A DNA stretch of 64,000 bases from assembly GCA_900766915.1 (NCBI GenBank), contig CAAFXE010000398.1:7499-71498 (forward strand), in the 5' to 3' direction. The translations under genes were made by a program, and so were the position numbers. Shown here piece by piece: positions 8,762 through 16,869 of the stretch; the first letter of the stretch is position 1; each line of letters opens with the position of its first letter. This stretch comes from Lachnospiraceae bacterium (GTDB lineage Bacteria; Bacillota; Clostridia; Lachnospirales; Lachnospiraceae). Below the pieces are notes generated by a model. The model was given only the letters and a program-made list of their open reading frames with translations. It was not told where the DNA came from and ran no database searches.

Positions 8762-9981
8762 ATACACGTCACCTCAATTCCTGAAAAATCCAACGCACAT
8801 TCTTTTAAATGAATACTGTCCAATGCAATGTATTTATTTATCGAAGAAATGTTATTGTGACCAAGAACCTGTACAACTGTAGTAACAGGAACCCCAGAAG
8901 TAATCATATTTTTTCCAACCGCACGCCTAAGAGAATGAAATCCCTTTCCATCAAATGCCACCCGCTGCAGACCTGCTTTTCTTCGATACTTTGAATAAAG
9001 GTACTGGATTCCAGTTCCATCACAATAAGGTTGATGAGGTGCATGAATTCTAATAAATATTTCTTCGTAATTACATACAGGACGACCATTAAGGATATAG
9101 TCCTTTAACGCTTCTCCCACCTGTTTTGTCAGAGGCAAAGTCAAAGCTTTGCTGGTTTTGGATTGACAAATGGAAATTTCACCATTTGCCCAATCAACAT
9201 CCTGAAGCTTGAGGCGAATGATATCACAGGCTCTCAATCCCATAACTGTTCCTAAAATAATCATGGCATAATCCCGTTTTCCTTGCGTAGTATTCCTATC
9301 TATGGAATTTAAAGTCATTTCCACTTCTGTAGGATCAGCGGCAGGCTGTTGTGGTGTTTCTCGCGATACGCGAAAAGAGAATAGTAGATTGAAAGAACTC
9401 TGTACATACTGTTTTTCTTCCAAAAAACGATAAAGTTTTTTCATATAAAGACGGATGTTATATAATCCCGATATGCTCATTTCTTGAGAACATGCCCGAA
9501 TATATTTTTGAATTGTATCGGCATTTGCGTCTTCCAAGGTTTTGACGCCCTCATGCTGTAACCAAGAAAAATATTTATCGCAGATCCAAATGATATCTCC
9601 CTTGGTATTGGGATGAAAGTCTTCGCTTTTCAAAAACTCATCTTTAATGTTCTGGTAATAGTTGTTTAGACGGAATCCAGCTTTTTTCTTCGGAAAAGGC
9701 CAGAGCAATTCTTGAGTATTGTGAAAGTATTCCATTTCATCAACACCGCTCAATAGCTGACGATACCGACTATCACCAATTTCATTTTTAGATGCTCTTT
9801 CTTTTATTATTTTACGATATTGCCCGGCTGCCTCATCATCCCAATCTGTTAATCCATTTGTCTCGAAGAAAAATACAACAGGAAAATATTTATCCCGGTA
9901 TTGACTCAGTGCAGTCGCCACTGTGTAGCCGACACTTTTCTTTTTTTCGACCAGTTGCATTGCTAATTCATTTACCTTCAT
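8758..9981 (-). CDS. ritA: Tyrosine recombinase, first gene of the RIT trio
   Basis: A 407-residue recombinase and the first and longest gene of the trio. Catalytic residues are visible in MGLRACDIIRLK (Arg), FHSLRRAVG (HxxR), VLGHNNISS (His) and NKYIALDSI (Tyr). The N-terminal about 210 residues form an extended DNA-binding region. AGGAGGT lies at good spacing before the ATG at 9981, and the right terminal repeat begins 62 bp upstream, so transcription probably starts inside the element end and could be autoregulated by recombinase binding. Confidence 0.9.
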   Translation of the reverse strand: MKVNELAMQLVEKKKSVGYTVATALSQYRDKYFPVVFFFETNGLTDWDDEAAGQYRKIIKERASKNEIGDSRYRQLLSGVDEMEYFHNTQELLWPFPKKKAGFRLNNYYQNIKDEFLKSEDFHPNTKGDIIWICDKYFSWLQHEGVKTLEDANADTIQKYIRACSQEMSISGLYNIRLYMKKLYRFLEEKQYVQSSFNLLFSFRVSRETPQQPAADPTEVEMTLNSIDRNTTQGKRDYAMIILGTVMGLRACDIIRLKLQDVDWANGEISICQSKTSKALTLPLTKQVGEALKDYILNGRPVCNYEEIFIRIHAPHQPYCDGTGIQYLYSKYRRKAGLQRVAFDGKGFHSLRRAVGKNMITSGVPVTTVVQVLGHNNISSINKYIALDSIHLKECALDFSGIEVTCI

Positions 9982-10042
9982 GTTCTACCTCCTTGCTATG
10001 AGTGTAACTGTAGTGACAATTACATCATAGCAGAAGGAATGC

Positions 10043-10224
10043 CTTGAGTTATCAGGAAATGTACCAATGTACCGAGATTCACTTAATATACTGTAAATCT
10101 CTCGGACATAAAAACTTATCAGGAATAAAAAACTGGAAATGCCCGCAGAAACTGCGTCTGTGAGGCATTTCCTGATAAGTCTAATTTCCCGATAACCAGT
10201 ATTATCAGGAATTCCTGATAAAAG
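10043..10224 (-). repeat. Right terminal inverted repeat of the RIT element
   Basis: The mirror copy of 6589-6770, with the same order of TTATCAGGAA units and a 20-bp perfect palindrome, TTATCAGGAATTCCTGATAA, at 10202-10221. It holds the upstream region of the first recombinase gene, so it may also carry its promoter. Confidence 0.85.
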
Positions 10225-10388
10225 TCGTTATACCGAATTCGGTTCTTTCCTTAGAAATTATCAGGAATTATCGTAACAAACGCAGATTTTGTACTTTTTG
10301 TAAAAAACATTTCCTGATAAGTTTTGATACCTGAGATGTTTAAAATATATTCAGTAGACACCGGTGTATTGGGGCAATTCATGATAAG
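10225..10388 (+). repeat. Diverged extra copy of the RIT end
   Basis: Continuing outward from the 10202-10221 palindrome, the sequence again resembles the left end in the direct orientation: CCTGATAAGTTTT near 10314 and a final ATTCATGATAA near 10377, with the same order and spacing as 6688-6766, but diverged in between. No counterpart exists outside the left end. It could be a remnant of an earlier RIT copy or a pre-existing target repeat. Confidence 0.6.
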
Positions 10389-10448
10389 TCAGAAGAGTTC
10401 AGAGGAACATTTTAAGGCGACTAGCGGCTGCTATTCCGTAATATGCAA

Positions 10449-10477
10449 TTGAGATATAATTCAAATCATGCTATAAT
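10449..10477 (+). promoter_or_regulatory. Sigma-70-type promoter of the GNAT-like gene
   Basis: TTGAGA at 10449-10454, a 17-bp spacer and a perfect TATAAT at 10472-10477; the start codon is at 10513. Confidence 0.7.
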
Positions 10478-10512
10478 AAAATCATGTAAGATTCAATGTA
10501 AAGGAGGAGTTT

Positions 10513-11073
10513 ATGACACCGATTGAACAGGGATGTATCGATATTTGGATAGATGAAATTGTTCCCTGCTTAAAAGATACTCAGACAGGGGATATTAAGG
10601 AAACAGTTGTTTTTAAAATCGAAAGCCGTGCATATTTAAAAAAATTTCAAAATAAAAATGGCTGGCATATTAACTGGAATGAAATTCCAAAGGACGTTGA
10701 AGTATACGCACTTGCACTGAAAGATGATAATACGATTCAGGGATTAGTGGGCGTAAGAAATGATAGAGACTCCCATGCAGCATATCTTCATTGGGCATGT
10801 ACTGCTCCACATAACAACAAGCATGAATATGGAACTCAAAAATATGTTGGTGTTGGCGGTCATCTTTTTGCAATTGCAGCAGATAAATCTATTGAATGGG
10901 GATATGAAGGAGCGATTCATGGATTTGCATTGGACGAAGAATTGCTAAACCACTATATCCAAAAGTTTCATGCCGAATACTTGGGAATGCTTCATCAGTA
11001 TCAATTTTTTATTGATGAGGTACAGGCAAAAAAATTATTGGAGGTGTATCATTATGAATGGAACGAAACCTAA
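10513..11073 (+). CDS. GNAT-like acetyltransferase, possible toxin-type partner protein
   Basis: This 186-residue soluble protein has a stretch YVGVGGHLFAIAADKSIEWG at about 116-135, reminiscent of the acetyl-CoA-binding motif A of GNAT enzymes (a G-x-G turn followed by a helix), preceded by strands YALALKDDNTIQGLVGVRN and AAYLHWACTAP. AAGGAGGAG precedes the ATG. A 62-codon gene overlaps its 3' end by 20 bp. GNAT proteins with small overlapping partners are sometimes toxin-antitoxin modules, usually with the antitoxin first; here the order is reversed, so that reading is only a hypothesis. It sits between the RIT element and an IS-disrupted gene, in unstable accessory DNA. Confidence 0.6.
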   Translation: MTPIEQGCIDIWIDEIVPCLKDTQTGDIKETVVFKIESRAYLKKFQNKNGWHINWNEIPKDVEVYALALKDDNTIQGLVGVRNDRDSHAAYLHWACTAPHNNKHEYGTQKYVGVGGHLFAIAADKSIEWGYEGAIHGFALDEELLNHYIQKFHAEYLGMLHQYQFFIDEVQAKKLLEVYHYEWNET

Positions 11074-11242
11074 ATTCATGGAAAATTCTACAATGAATCC
11101 GAGTTATTTTGAAAAACCCAATCCATATGTAAATGCACCATCTTGTCATGTGAACTTGCTTGAACTTTCAAGATATGCGAAACAGTGTGGAAAGAAATTG
11201 ATTGAATTAACACAGGAAGAAGTTAAAAAGTTCTCTATTTAA
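11054..11242 (+). CDS. Small partner protein overlapping the GNAT-like gene
   Basis: A 62-residue protein starting MNGTKPKFMENSTMNPSYFE, with a conserved-looking core NAPSCHVNLLELSRYAKQCG and ending KKLIELTQEEVKKFSI. The ATG at 11054 lies inside the upstream gene (20-bp overlap) after TTGGAGGTG, a strong ribosome binding site, arguing that it is translated. A bidirectionally paired hairpin follows directly, so the two genes form a closed transcription unit. The function is unknown; antitoxin is one possibility. Confidence 0.6.
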   Translation: MNGTKPKFMENSTMNPSYFEKPNPYVNAPSCHVNLLELSRYAKQCGKKLIELTQEEVKKFSI

Positions 11243-11246
11243 AAGG

Positions 11247-11295
11247 ATCCGTCTCATGCACGATTAATTAAATCGTTGAAGAGACGGATTTTTGT
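11247..11295 (+). terminator. Terminator after the GNAT-like pair
   Basis: ATCCGTCTC at 11247-11255 pairs with GAGACGGAT at 11281-11289, with a second inner stem (GATTAATTAAATC), followed by TTTTTG. Confidence 0.8.
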
Positions 11296-11363
11296 ATCCT
11301 CAGGGTGGTTTATGCCAAAGGAATCATGTAATTATCCTGAGTAATCGCAAGAGGGCTTATTTT

Positions 11364-11489
11364 ATGACACAGGATGAAAGAAGACAATATTTAATTAAGT
11401 ATCTTTTGAAGGAGCAAATCCGGTTTCGAGGACGGAAGCTTCCAGCAGACAAACAGGGACAGGAGAATCTGCTTCGGTCACTGATGAAT
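11364..11489 (+). pseudogene. 5' fragment of a Zn-macrodomain ADP-ribosylhydrolase gene, cut by IS21
   Basis: The first 42 codons (begins MTQDERRQYLIKYLLKEQ, ends LLRSLMN) of a macrodomain protein of the protein-ADP-ribose hydrolase type. The frame hits a stop at 11495, inside the IS end. Codon 42 (AAT) coincides with the 4-bp duplication GAAT (11486-11489). Joining it to 13830 restores one continuous frame: LMN then VRLPKPVSEEF. See the 3' fragment. Confidence 0.85.
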
Positions 11490-11583
11490 TGTTAGCGTCG
11501 GGAGAAATTAGCCATTTATTGTCGGGAGAAAATGACCAATCTCAGTCGGATAGAAATAACCAATGCATCAGCTTTTCCTTTCT

Positions 11584-12387
11584 TTAATGTTGTGATTTAG
11601 GTAGTGCTGATGGAGCACCGGCTGATAACGCTATCGTTTCACAGTTTTTTCCGCGGTAACTGTTTCCTTTAATCATGAATACTGTGGCATCGTCAAATAT
11701 ACGGTCAAGGGCACATAACAAGGATGAATCTTCGTTGAAGAACTCTCCCCATTTATCCGGTCCTTTATTGCTTGTAAATATCATAGTATTTGGTCCTTCC
11801 TTATTATATCTTCGATCAATGACATCAAAAAACATTCGGGTGTTCTCCTTGTCAAAGACGCATCTGCCTATCTCATCAATGATAAGACAGGATGGTTTTA
11901 CCAGCCCGTTTATGGTACTGCTTTCCCGACCATACTTCCGGGCATCGGTCAAGCGTTGGTTTAATTCAGTTGCTTTTAAGAAATACGCTTTCAGACCATT
12001 CTGGCAACATTTACGCCCATATGCCATCGCAAGATGTGTTTTTCCAACTCCCTGAGGCCCAATGAACGCAAGGTTTTTATGTGCGTAGAGAGCTGAAAGG
12101 GATGGCAGGTTACGCAGAGCATCTGTTTGTTTTCCATGAAGCTGCCCGAAATCAAAACTTTCAAAAGTTTTTGGCTCTTTTAATGGAAGGCGGCTCAATC
12201 GGAGCAGTGTTGAAACAATGTTTTCTTTCTTCTTTTGCTGCAGATAAGTAAACATTTCAGCAACTATCCGTATATTTTCTTCACTATATTCATGTTCGAC
12301 TGCGAGCTGTGCCATTTCCTGTGCATTTAGATCAAGACTTAAATAATCAGCTGCATCCTGGATCTGTTCAAAAAACGATTTATTCAT
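11584..12387 (-). CDS. istB: IS21 IstB-type AAA+ ATP-binding helper protein
   Basis: A 267-residue protein that loads or activates the IstA transposase. It has Walker A GPQGVGKTH, Walker B CLIIDEIGR, and a sensor-like TSNKG. I start it at ATG 12387 (MNKSFFEQIQDA) because GAGGAAGGA lies upstream and the gene then overlaps istA by 8 bp; the open frame extends 15 codons further up without support. The ATPase region seems intact, so the element may still be mobile. Confidence 0.9.
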   Translation of the reverse strand: MNKSFFEQIQDAADYLSLDLNAQEMAQLAVEHEYSEENIRIVAEMFTYLQQKKKENIVSTLLRLSRLPLKEPKTFESFDFGQLHGKQTDALRNLPSLSALYAHKNLAFIGPQGVGKTHLAMAYGRKCCQNGLKAYFLKATELNQRLTDARKYGRESSTINGLVKPSCLIIDEIGRCVFDKENTRMFFDVIDRRYNKEGPNTMIFTSNKGPDKWGEFFNEDSSLLCALDRIFDDATVFMIKGNSYRGKNCETIALSAGAPSALPKSQH

Positions 12388-13726
12388 CCCACAGTCCTTC
12401 CTCAAAGTTAAATTTACTGAAACCAGAATCATACGGAGGCGGATTAAGCTGTTGGATTTGTATCTTTACCGGTGCAGTAGGCCTTTCTTCCGGTTGTTCT
12501 GTAACATACTGGTCTTTGCAGAAGCTATCCCGGCGACTCCATGTAACATCATGTGATGTGAGCACTTTTGTCATTTTTGAGTCATATATGTAAAGTATGT
12601 AGCCATCTCTTTTTACACGGCAGGTCTTTTCTGTGTACCAGTAAGGGACTCCAAAACGGCGTCCTTCATAGTGAACAAAACCATCAAAGGAAATCTTACG
12701 TTCCGGACACAGATAATACGATAATTCCATCGACTCCTCAAGTACAGAGGCGTTTTTCATACAAAGCATTGTATGTTTATCATGCGGAATGCAGTCTACT
12801 GCGCGGTGATAAATACTGTTTTGGGTATTGCACCAACGGATTGCCTCATAATTTAGATCCGTGATTTCGTTGAAAACGCGTCCCGGCAGGAAATTATCTT
12901 TTACGAACCGTACCAGACGTTCGACCGAACCCTTTGTAAATGGGTGCCTTGGTTGGCAAAGTTTTGTTTCAAAGCCAAGATTCCCCATAAACAGTTCATA
13001 ATCTTTCTGCCAGATCGGATGTCCCTGTTCATCACGTCGGATTACAACGCTTTTCATGTTATCTGTCAAAACATACTCAGGGATTCCCATATATAAAAAT
13101 GCATGGATTATGCCAATAAACAGGTTTTCCTGTTTGGCATTTGGAAAAAACTCAATATATCGCTGTCCGCAGCAATGGCAGATCATGGCAAAACAGGCAA
13201 CTTTATAAGTGTTACCGGAGGCATTCTCCACTTCTACGAATCCCCAGTCCATCTGGTATGATTCTCCTGGTGCAGTATGGTAACGCTGACCACGGCTGCC
13301 TTGAGAGGCTACAAGTTGCCTTTTAGGTGGGACAAGTTCCTTATGGTTGGAAATATACTCTTTAACGATGGTTAAGCCACCCTGGAAACCATTCTCTTTT
13401 AATCTGTCATAGCAGACAGCAGAGTTGGTAATTCCTTTTCGGAGTAGTTCATCAATAATACCTGAGAATCCTGTCAGAAGAGTGTGTTCTGCTTTCTGGC
13501 CGGTGAGTGCATGTGGAAGGTCAATAAAGCCAGATCTTTTAATTCTTCGCAGTTTGGCTCGTGAAATCCCTGTCCTACGTTCCAACTCTGCAAGGTTAAC
13601 GTTAACAGGATTGAATTTTTCTCCCTTTTCCCTCTTCATTTCATTGAGGACTTGTGCTATTATTTCAGTTAAGTCATTGTGTTTTTCTCCCATTGTGATT
13701 TCTACTGATGCATTGGCATACATCAT
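12380..13726 (-). CDS. istA: IS21 IstA-type DDE transposase
   Basis: A 448-residue transposase. N-terminal HTH (LAELERRTGISRAKLRRIKR, about 48-67) and a retroviral-integrase-like core with candidate DDE residues in YQMDWGFVE, LTDNMKSVV and KGSVERLVRF. The C-terminal part includes the beta-barrel-like segment YEGRRFGVPYWYTEKT. The start is uncertain: an in-frame ATG at 13693 (MGEKHNDLTE) is equally possible and neither has a strong ribosome binding site. It is first in the element's two-gene operon. Confidence 0.9.
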   Translation of the reverse strand: MMYANASVEITMGEKHNDLTEIIAQVLNEMKREKGEKFNPVNVNLAELERRTGISRAKLRRIKRSGFIDLPHALTGQKAEHTLLTGFSGIIDELLRKGITNSAVCYDRLKENGFQGGLTIVKEYISNHKELVPPKRQLVASQGSRGQRYHTAPGESYQMDWGFVEVENASGNTYKVACFAMICHCCGQRYIEFFPNAKQENLFIGIIHAFLYMGIPEYVLTDNMKSVVIRRDEQGHPIWQKDYELFMGNLGFETKLCQPRHPFTKGSVERLVRFVKDNFLPGRVFNEITDLNYEAIRWCNTQNSIYHRAVDCIPHDKHTMLCMKNASVLEESMELSYYLCPERKISFDGFVHYEGRRFGVPYWYTEKTCRVKRDGYILYIYDSKMTKVLTSHDVTWSRRDSFCKDQYVTEQPEERPTAPVKIQIQQLNPPPYDSGFSKFNFEEGLWDE

Positions 13727-13829
13727 TTTAGAACACGAAAAAGAAAATACAATGGCTTTTTCTATCCGACTAAAAATGGTTAATTCTAAGCGACTTTGGG
13801 TGGTCGATTCCGCCCGACCCTAACAGAAT

Positions 13830-14486
13830 GTCAGGCTGCCAAAACCGGTCAGTGAAGAATTTATTAGGATTCAGGATGAATATCTTATAGAAAGAAATAA
13901 GGAAAGCGGGATTACGGATGCGGCAGACTTAAAGCCGGTAGCATCCGATCCAAGACTTTATATATGGCAGGGAGATATCACCACGCTAAAATGTGATGCC
14001 ATTGTAAATGCCTGCAATTCCCAGATGCTTGGATGCCTCTCGCCGATGCATGCCTGTATTGATAATTTTATTCATACCTACGCAGGAATTCAGCTGCGCC
14101 TTGAAATGAATGAGATTATGACAAAGCAGGGACATGAGGAAGAAACCGGCAAAGCAAAGATTACATCAGGTTATAATTTGCCGGTAAAATATATACTCCA
14201 TACAGTAGGTCCTATGATTCAGTGGGAAGTTACCGGAGAGGATGAAGAACTGCTCGCAAGCTGTTATAGGGAATGCTTAAAACTGGCGGCTGATACAGGC
14301 GTAGAATCGGTTGCCTTTTGCTGTTTATCAACAGGTGTATTTCGATTCCCACAGCGAAGAGTAGCAGAGATTTCAACAGGTACCGTTAAAGAATTTCTTG
14401 ATGAGGATACCAGAATTAAGAAAGTGATTTTCAATGTGTTTAAGGATGAGGATCTGGAGATATATAAGAGTATTTTGGATAAATGA
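13830..14486 (+). pseudogene. 3' fragment of the Zn-macrodomain ADP-ribosylhydrolase gene
   Basis: The remaining 218 codons of the interrupted gene, in frame with the 5' part once the IS is removed (260 residues in total). It holds the macro domain: LYIWQGDITTLKCDAIVNAC (phosphate-binding start), NSQMLGCLSPMHACIDNFIH with Cys/His residues typical of the zinc-dependent macro class, LHTVGP, and FCCLSTGVFRFPQ. Such enzymes remove ADP-ribose from modified proteins and in Firmicutes are often linked with SirTM sirtuins; no such partner is visible here. No internal start has a good ribosome binding site, and any product from ATG 14025 would lack the ADP-ribose-binding N-terminus, so it is probably inactive. 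Confidence 0.88.
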
Positions 14487-14497
14487 TTTGATGTCAA

Positions 14498-14581
14498 TTA
14501 TTTCAGAAAATTAAAAACAAGAATCACCACACCAGGTACAGCCAGTACGATTCCCACAGCCCGGTTCAATGTTCCTTTTTC
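14498..14581 (-). pseudogene. Possible C-terminal relic of a membrane protein
   Basis: On the minus strand a frame reads GTLNRAVGIVLAVPGVVILV followed by FNFLK and a stop, a typical last transmembrane helix, but the frame is closed just upstream (14582). It lies between two unrelated plus-strand genes, so it is probably a gene remnant. The original family cannot be named. Confidence 0.3.
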
Positions 14582-14614
14582 TTAAATGGAACAGAAACTG
14601 GTTTATAATATCTT

Positions 14615-14642
14615 TTGATAATTTTTAGATATATGGTAATAT
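14615..14642 (+). promoter_or_regulatory. Promoter of the HxlR regulator gene
   Basis: TTGATA at 14615-14620, a 16-bp spacer, TAATAT at 14637-14642; the start codon follows 36 bp later after GGGAGG. Confidence 0.55.
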
Positions 14643-14678
14643 AAGCAATAAAGAAATCAGATTGCGGGAGGTTCGATC

Positions 14679-15056
14679 ATGTATCGGAAAAAAACGGAGG
14701 AAGATATACGATGTCCATTAGAGTATGGTATGAATCTGCTTGGGGGTAAGTGGAAATCGAGAATCGTCTGTTTGATTGGAAATAAAGGTCCTCAGAGATT
14801 TGGAGAGCTTAAATCAGATTTGGTAAACATTACAGATGGTGTGTTGGCAAATACACTTAATGAGCTGACAGAATCCGGAATGATTGAAAAAAACAGCCGT
14901 CCGGGACAGATGGCAAACGACTATTGTCTTACTGAAAAGGGAAAGTCTGTGCTGCCTCTTCTGCAGAAACTCTGTCAATGGTCCGCCCCTTATTACAAAA
15001 AGAACAATGGTATTGTCATGGGGTATTGCAAACAGTGTGAATTTTATACGGATTAG
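14679..15056 (+). CDS. HxlR-family winged-helix transcriptional regulator
   Basis: A 125-residue protein with the full HxlR signature: C-P-L-E-Y-G at 13-18, LLGGKWKSRIVCLI at 21-34, RFGELKSDLVNITDGVLANTL (recognition helix region) and the wing before LTEKGKSVLPLLQKLCQW. Cys13 and the C-terminal YCKQCEF pair could sense redox or electrophilic metabolites such as aldehydes, as in some family members; that is inference. It sits upstream of, and in the same direction as, the diol dehydratase operon, whose product is a reactive aldehyde, so it is a candidate regulator. The operon has its own promoter 55 bp after this gene. Confidence 0.88.
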   Translation: MYRKKTEEDIRCPLEYGMNLLGGKWKSRIVCLIGNKGPQRFGELKSDLVNITDGVLANTLNELTESGMIEKNSRPGQMANDYCLTEKGKSVLPLLQKLCQWSAPYYKKNNGIVMGYCKQCEFYTD

Positions 15057-15110
15057 TTGGCATTGCTTTTGTTTGTGTTGATTTTATTCTAAAAACCACA
15101 GAAACATAGG

Positions 15111-15139
15111 TTGAATTTATGTGGATTCTGTAGTAGAAT
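15111..15139 (+). promoter_or_regulatory. Promoter of the diol dehydratase operon
   Basis: TTGAAT at 15111-15116, a 17-bp spacer, TAGAAT at 15134-15139; a second hexamer TATAAT overlaps at 15139. The -35 lies within an imperfect inverted repeat (CACAGAAACATA at 15098 on, against TATGTGGATTCTGTAG at 15119 on), a possible operator. No cobalamin riboswitch is recognisable in the short leader. Confidence 0.55.
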
Positions 15140-15194
15140 ATAATCAAGTATTGGTTGTACGTGTAAAATAAAGGCAAGAATAAGGAGTTGTAAC

Positions 15195-16859
15195 ATGAGA
15201 AGGTCAAAACGTATTGAAGTACTGGATCAAAGACCGGTAAACTTAGACGGCTATATCAATGAGTGGCCGGAGATGGGTTTTGTAGCGATGAAAAGTCCTT
15301 ATGACCCGAAACCATCTATTAAGATAGAAAATGGTGTGGTTGTAGAACTGGATGGCAAAAAAAGAGAAGAATTTGATTTCATTGATCAGTTTATAGCAGA
15401 TTATGCCATTAACACAGAGCGAGCAGAAAAATCTATGGCAGTATCTTCACTGGATATTGCGAGAATGATCGTGGATATTCATGTTTCCAGAAAGGAAATT
15501 CTGGATCTGGTGACAGGTATCACACCCGCAAAGATGACAGAGGTCATGAATCATTTGAATGTTGTGGAACTGATGATGGGTATGCAGAAGATCCGTGCAA
15601 GAAAAACACCCGGAAATCAGGCACACATTACAAACTTAAAGGATGATCCGGTGCAGATTGCAGCAGATGCAGCAGAAGGTGCTCTTCGTGGATTTGCTGA
15701 AGAAGAGACTACCATGGGTGTAGCAAGATATGCTCCATTAAGCTCTATTGCTTTACTCATTGGCTCTCAGGTGGGACGTCCGGGCGTGCTGACTCAGTGT
15801 TCCGCGGAGGAAGCTACAGAGTTAGAGCTTGGTATCAGAGGTCTTACAACCTATGCAGAGACCTTATCCGTTTATGGTACAGAAAAAGTATTTATTGATG
15901 GTGATGATACACCATATTCCAAAGCATTTTTAAATTCCGCTTATGCATCCAGAGGATTGAAGGTACGTTTTACTTCAGGAGCCGGTTCTGAAGTTCTTAT
16001 GGGAAGCAGCGAAAAGAAATCCATGCTTTATCTGGAATGCCGTTGCCTTTATGCTACCAAGGGTGCAGGAAGCCAGGGTATCCAGAATGGTTCCGTAAGC
16101 TGTATCGGTGTAGCTGGAGCAGTTCCGGGCGGTATCCGTGAGGTTATGAGTGAAAACCTTGTGGCAGCCCTGTTAGGTCTGGAATGTGCATCTTCCAATG
16201 ACCAGAGCTTCTCCAACTCTGACATGCGTCGTACTGCAAGAACTATGTTGCAGTTCCTTCCGGGTACAGATTTTATCTTCTCCGGTTATGCAGCAGAGCC
16301 TAATTATGACAATATGTTTGCCGGCTCTAACTTTGATGCTGAAGATTTTGACGATTATAATGTATTACAGAGAGATATGCAGGTGGATGGCGGTCTTCGT
16401 CCGGTTACAGAGGAAGATGTCATCCGTGTAAGAAGGAAAGCAGGACAGGCTGTACAGGCAGTATTTAAATACCTGGGTCTTTCTCCGATTTCTGACGAGC
16501 AGGTGGAAGCTGTTACCTATGCCCACGGAAGTCATGACACATTGGAAAGAGATGTTACTGCAGACCTGATGGCGGCAGAGGATGTTTTAAAACGCGGTAT
16601 CACAGGTGTTGACATTGTAAAAGCCCTTGCAGAAACAGGATTTAAGGATGTGGCTGAGAGTGTTTTAAGTATGCTCAAACAGCGTGTGGTTGGTGACTAT
16701 ATGCAGACTGCAGCGATTCTTGACAGAAACTTCCATGTATTATCAGGGGTGAATACACCGAATGACTACATGGGCCCCGGAACAGGTTACCGTGTAGAGG
16801 GTGAACGTTGGGAAGAAATCAAGAACATTCCACACATTATTGATCCTAAGGATATTTAG
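15195..16859 (+). CDS. pduC: B12-dependent diol/glycerol dehydratase, large subunit
   Basis: A 554-residue catalytic TIM-barrel subunit, the expected family length. It converts 1,2-propanediol to propionaldehyde (or glycerol to 3-hydroxypropionaldehyde) by adenosylcobalamin radical chemistry. The start MRRSKRIEVLDQRPVNLDGY, the substrate-region LRGFAEEETTMGVARYAPL, and ECRCLYATKGAGSQGIQNGS and AEPNYDNMFAGSNFDAEDFD blocks are characteristic. AAGGAG precedes the ATG. It is first in an operon of large, medium and small subunits plus reactivase and adenosyltransferase. Substrate preference cannot be decided from sequence alone. The complete operon suggests a functional enzyme. Confidence 0.95.
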   Translation: MRRSKRIEVLDQRPVNLDGYINEWPEMGFVAMKSPYDPKPSIKIENGVVVELDGKKREEFDFIDQFIADYAINTERAEKSMAVSSLDIARMIVDIHVSRKEILDLVTGITPAKMTEVMNHLNVVELMMGMQKIRARKTPGNQAHITNLKDDPVQIAADAAEGALRGFAEEETTMGVARYAPLSSIALLIGSQVGRPGVLTQCSAEEATELELGIRGLTTYAETLSVYGTEKVFIDGDDTPYSKAFLNSAYASRGLKVRFTSGAGSEVLMGSSEKKSMLYLECRCLYATKGAGSQGIQNGSVSCIGVAGAVPGGIREVMSENLVAALLGLECASSNDQSFSNSDMRRTARTMLQFLPGTDFIFSGYAAEPNYDNMFAGSNFDAEDFDDYNVLQRDMQVDGGLRPVTEEDVIRVRRKAGQAVQAVFKYLGLSPISDEQVEAVTYAHGSHDTLERDVTADLMAAEDVLKRGITGVDIVKALAETGFKDVAESVLSMLKQRVVGDYMQTAAILDRNFHVLSGVNTPNDYMGPGTGYRVEGERWEEIKNIPHIIDPKDI

Positions 16860-16869
16860 GGGGTGCCTT

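Larger units (their letters stand above)
6589..10224 (-). mobile_element. Recombinase-in-trio (RIT) element
   Basis: Three consecutive tyrosine recombinase genes on the minus strand, joined by ATGA stop-start overlaps, are enclosed by about 182-bp inverted repeats. The left repeat ends at 6770, directly against the stop codon of the last recombinase; the right one starts at 10043, 62 bp upstream of the first. Three tandem recombinases with terminal inverted repeats is the published definition of RIT elements. There is no cargo gene. The outer boundaries are set by the extent of the repeat, not by an identified target duplication. Confidence 0.85.
11490..13825 (-). mobile_element. IS21-family insertion sequence (2336 bp)
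   Basis: The ends read TGTTAGCGTCGGG at 11490 and its near-complement CCCGACCCTAACA ending at 13825. Both sides carry repeated GTCGG-plus-GAAA(T)-plus-CCA motifs within about 75 bp (11496, 11522, 11547 on the left; mirrored at about 13751-13816 on the right), matching the multiple terminal transposase sites of IS21 elements. It contains istA and istB with an 8-bp overlap, both intact. It is flanked by a 4-bp direct duplication, GAAT (11486-11489 and 13826-13829). Confidence 0.92.

Noticed and set aside
6589..10388. TTATCAGGAA units as a CRISPR-like array
   Set aside because: Units are short, irregularly spaced, in both orientations and confined to the RIT ends; no cas genes.
14025..14486. 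Macrodomain gene as an intact shorter gene starting at 14025
   Set aside because: The frame is open back to the IS boundary and encodes the conserved phosphate-binding start of the domain; the in-frame join with 11364-11489 shows the true gene is interrupted.
15057..15194. Cobalamin riboswitch before the diol dehydratase operon
   Set aside because: The region is too short and lacks the B12-box core; only a promoter and a small inverted repeat are seen.
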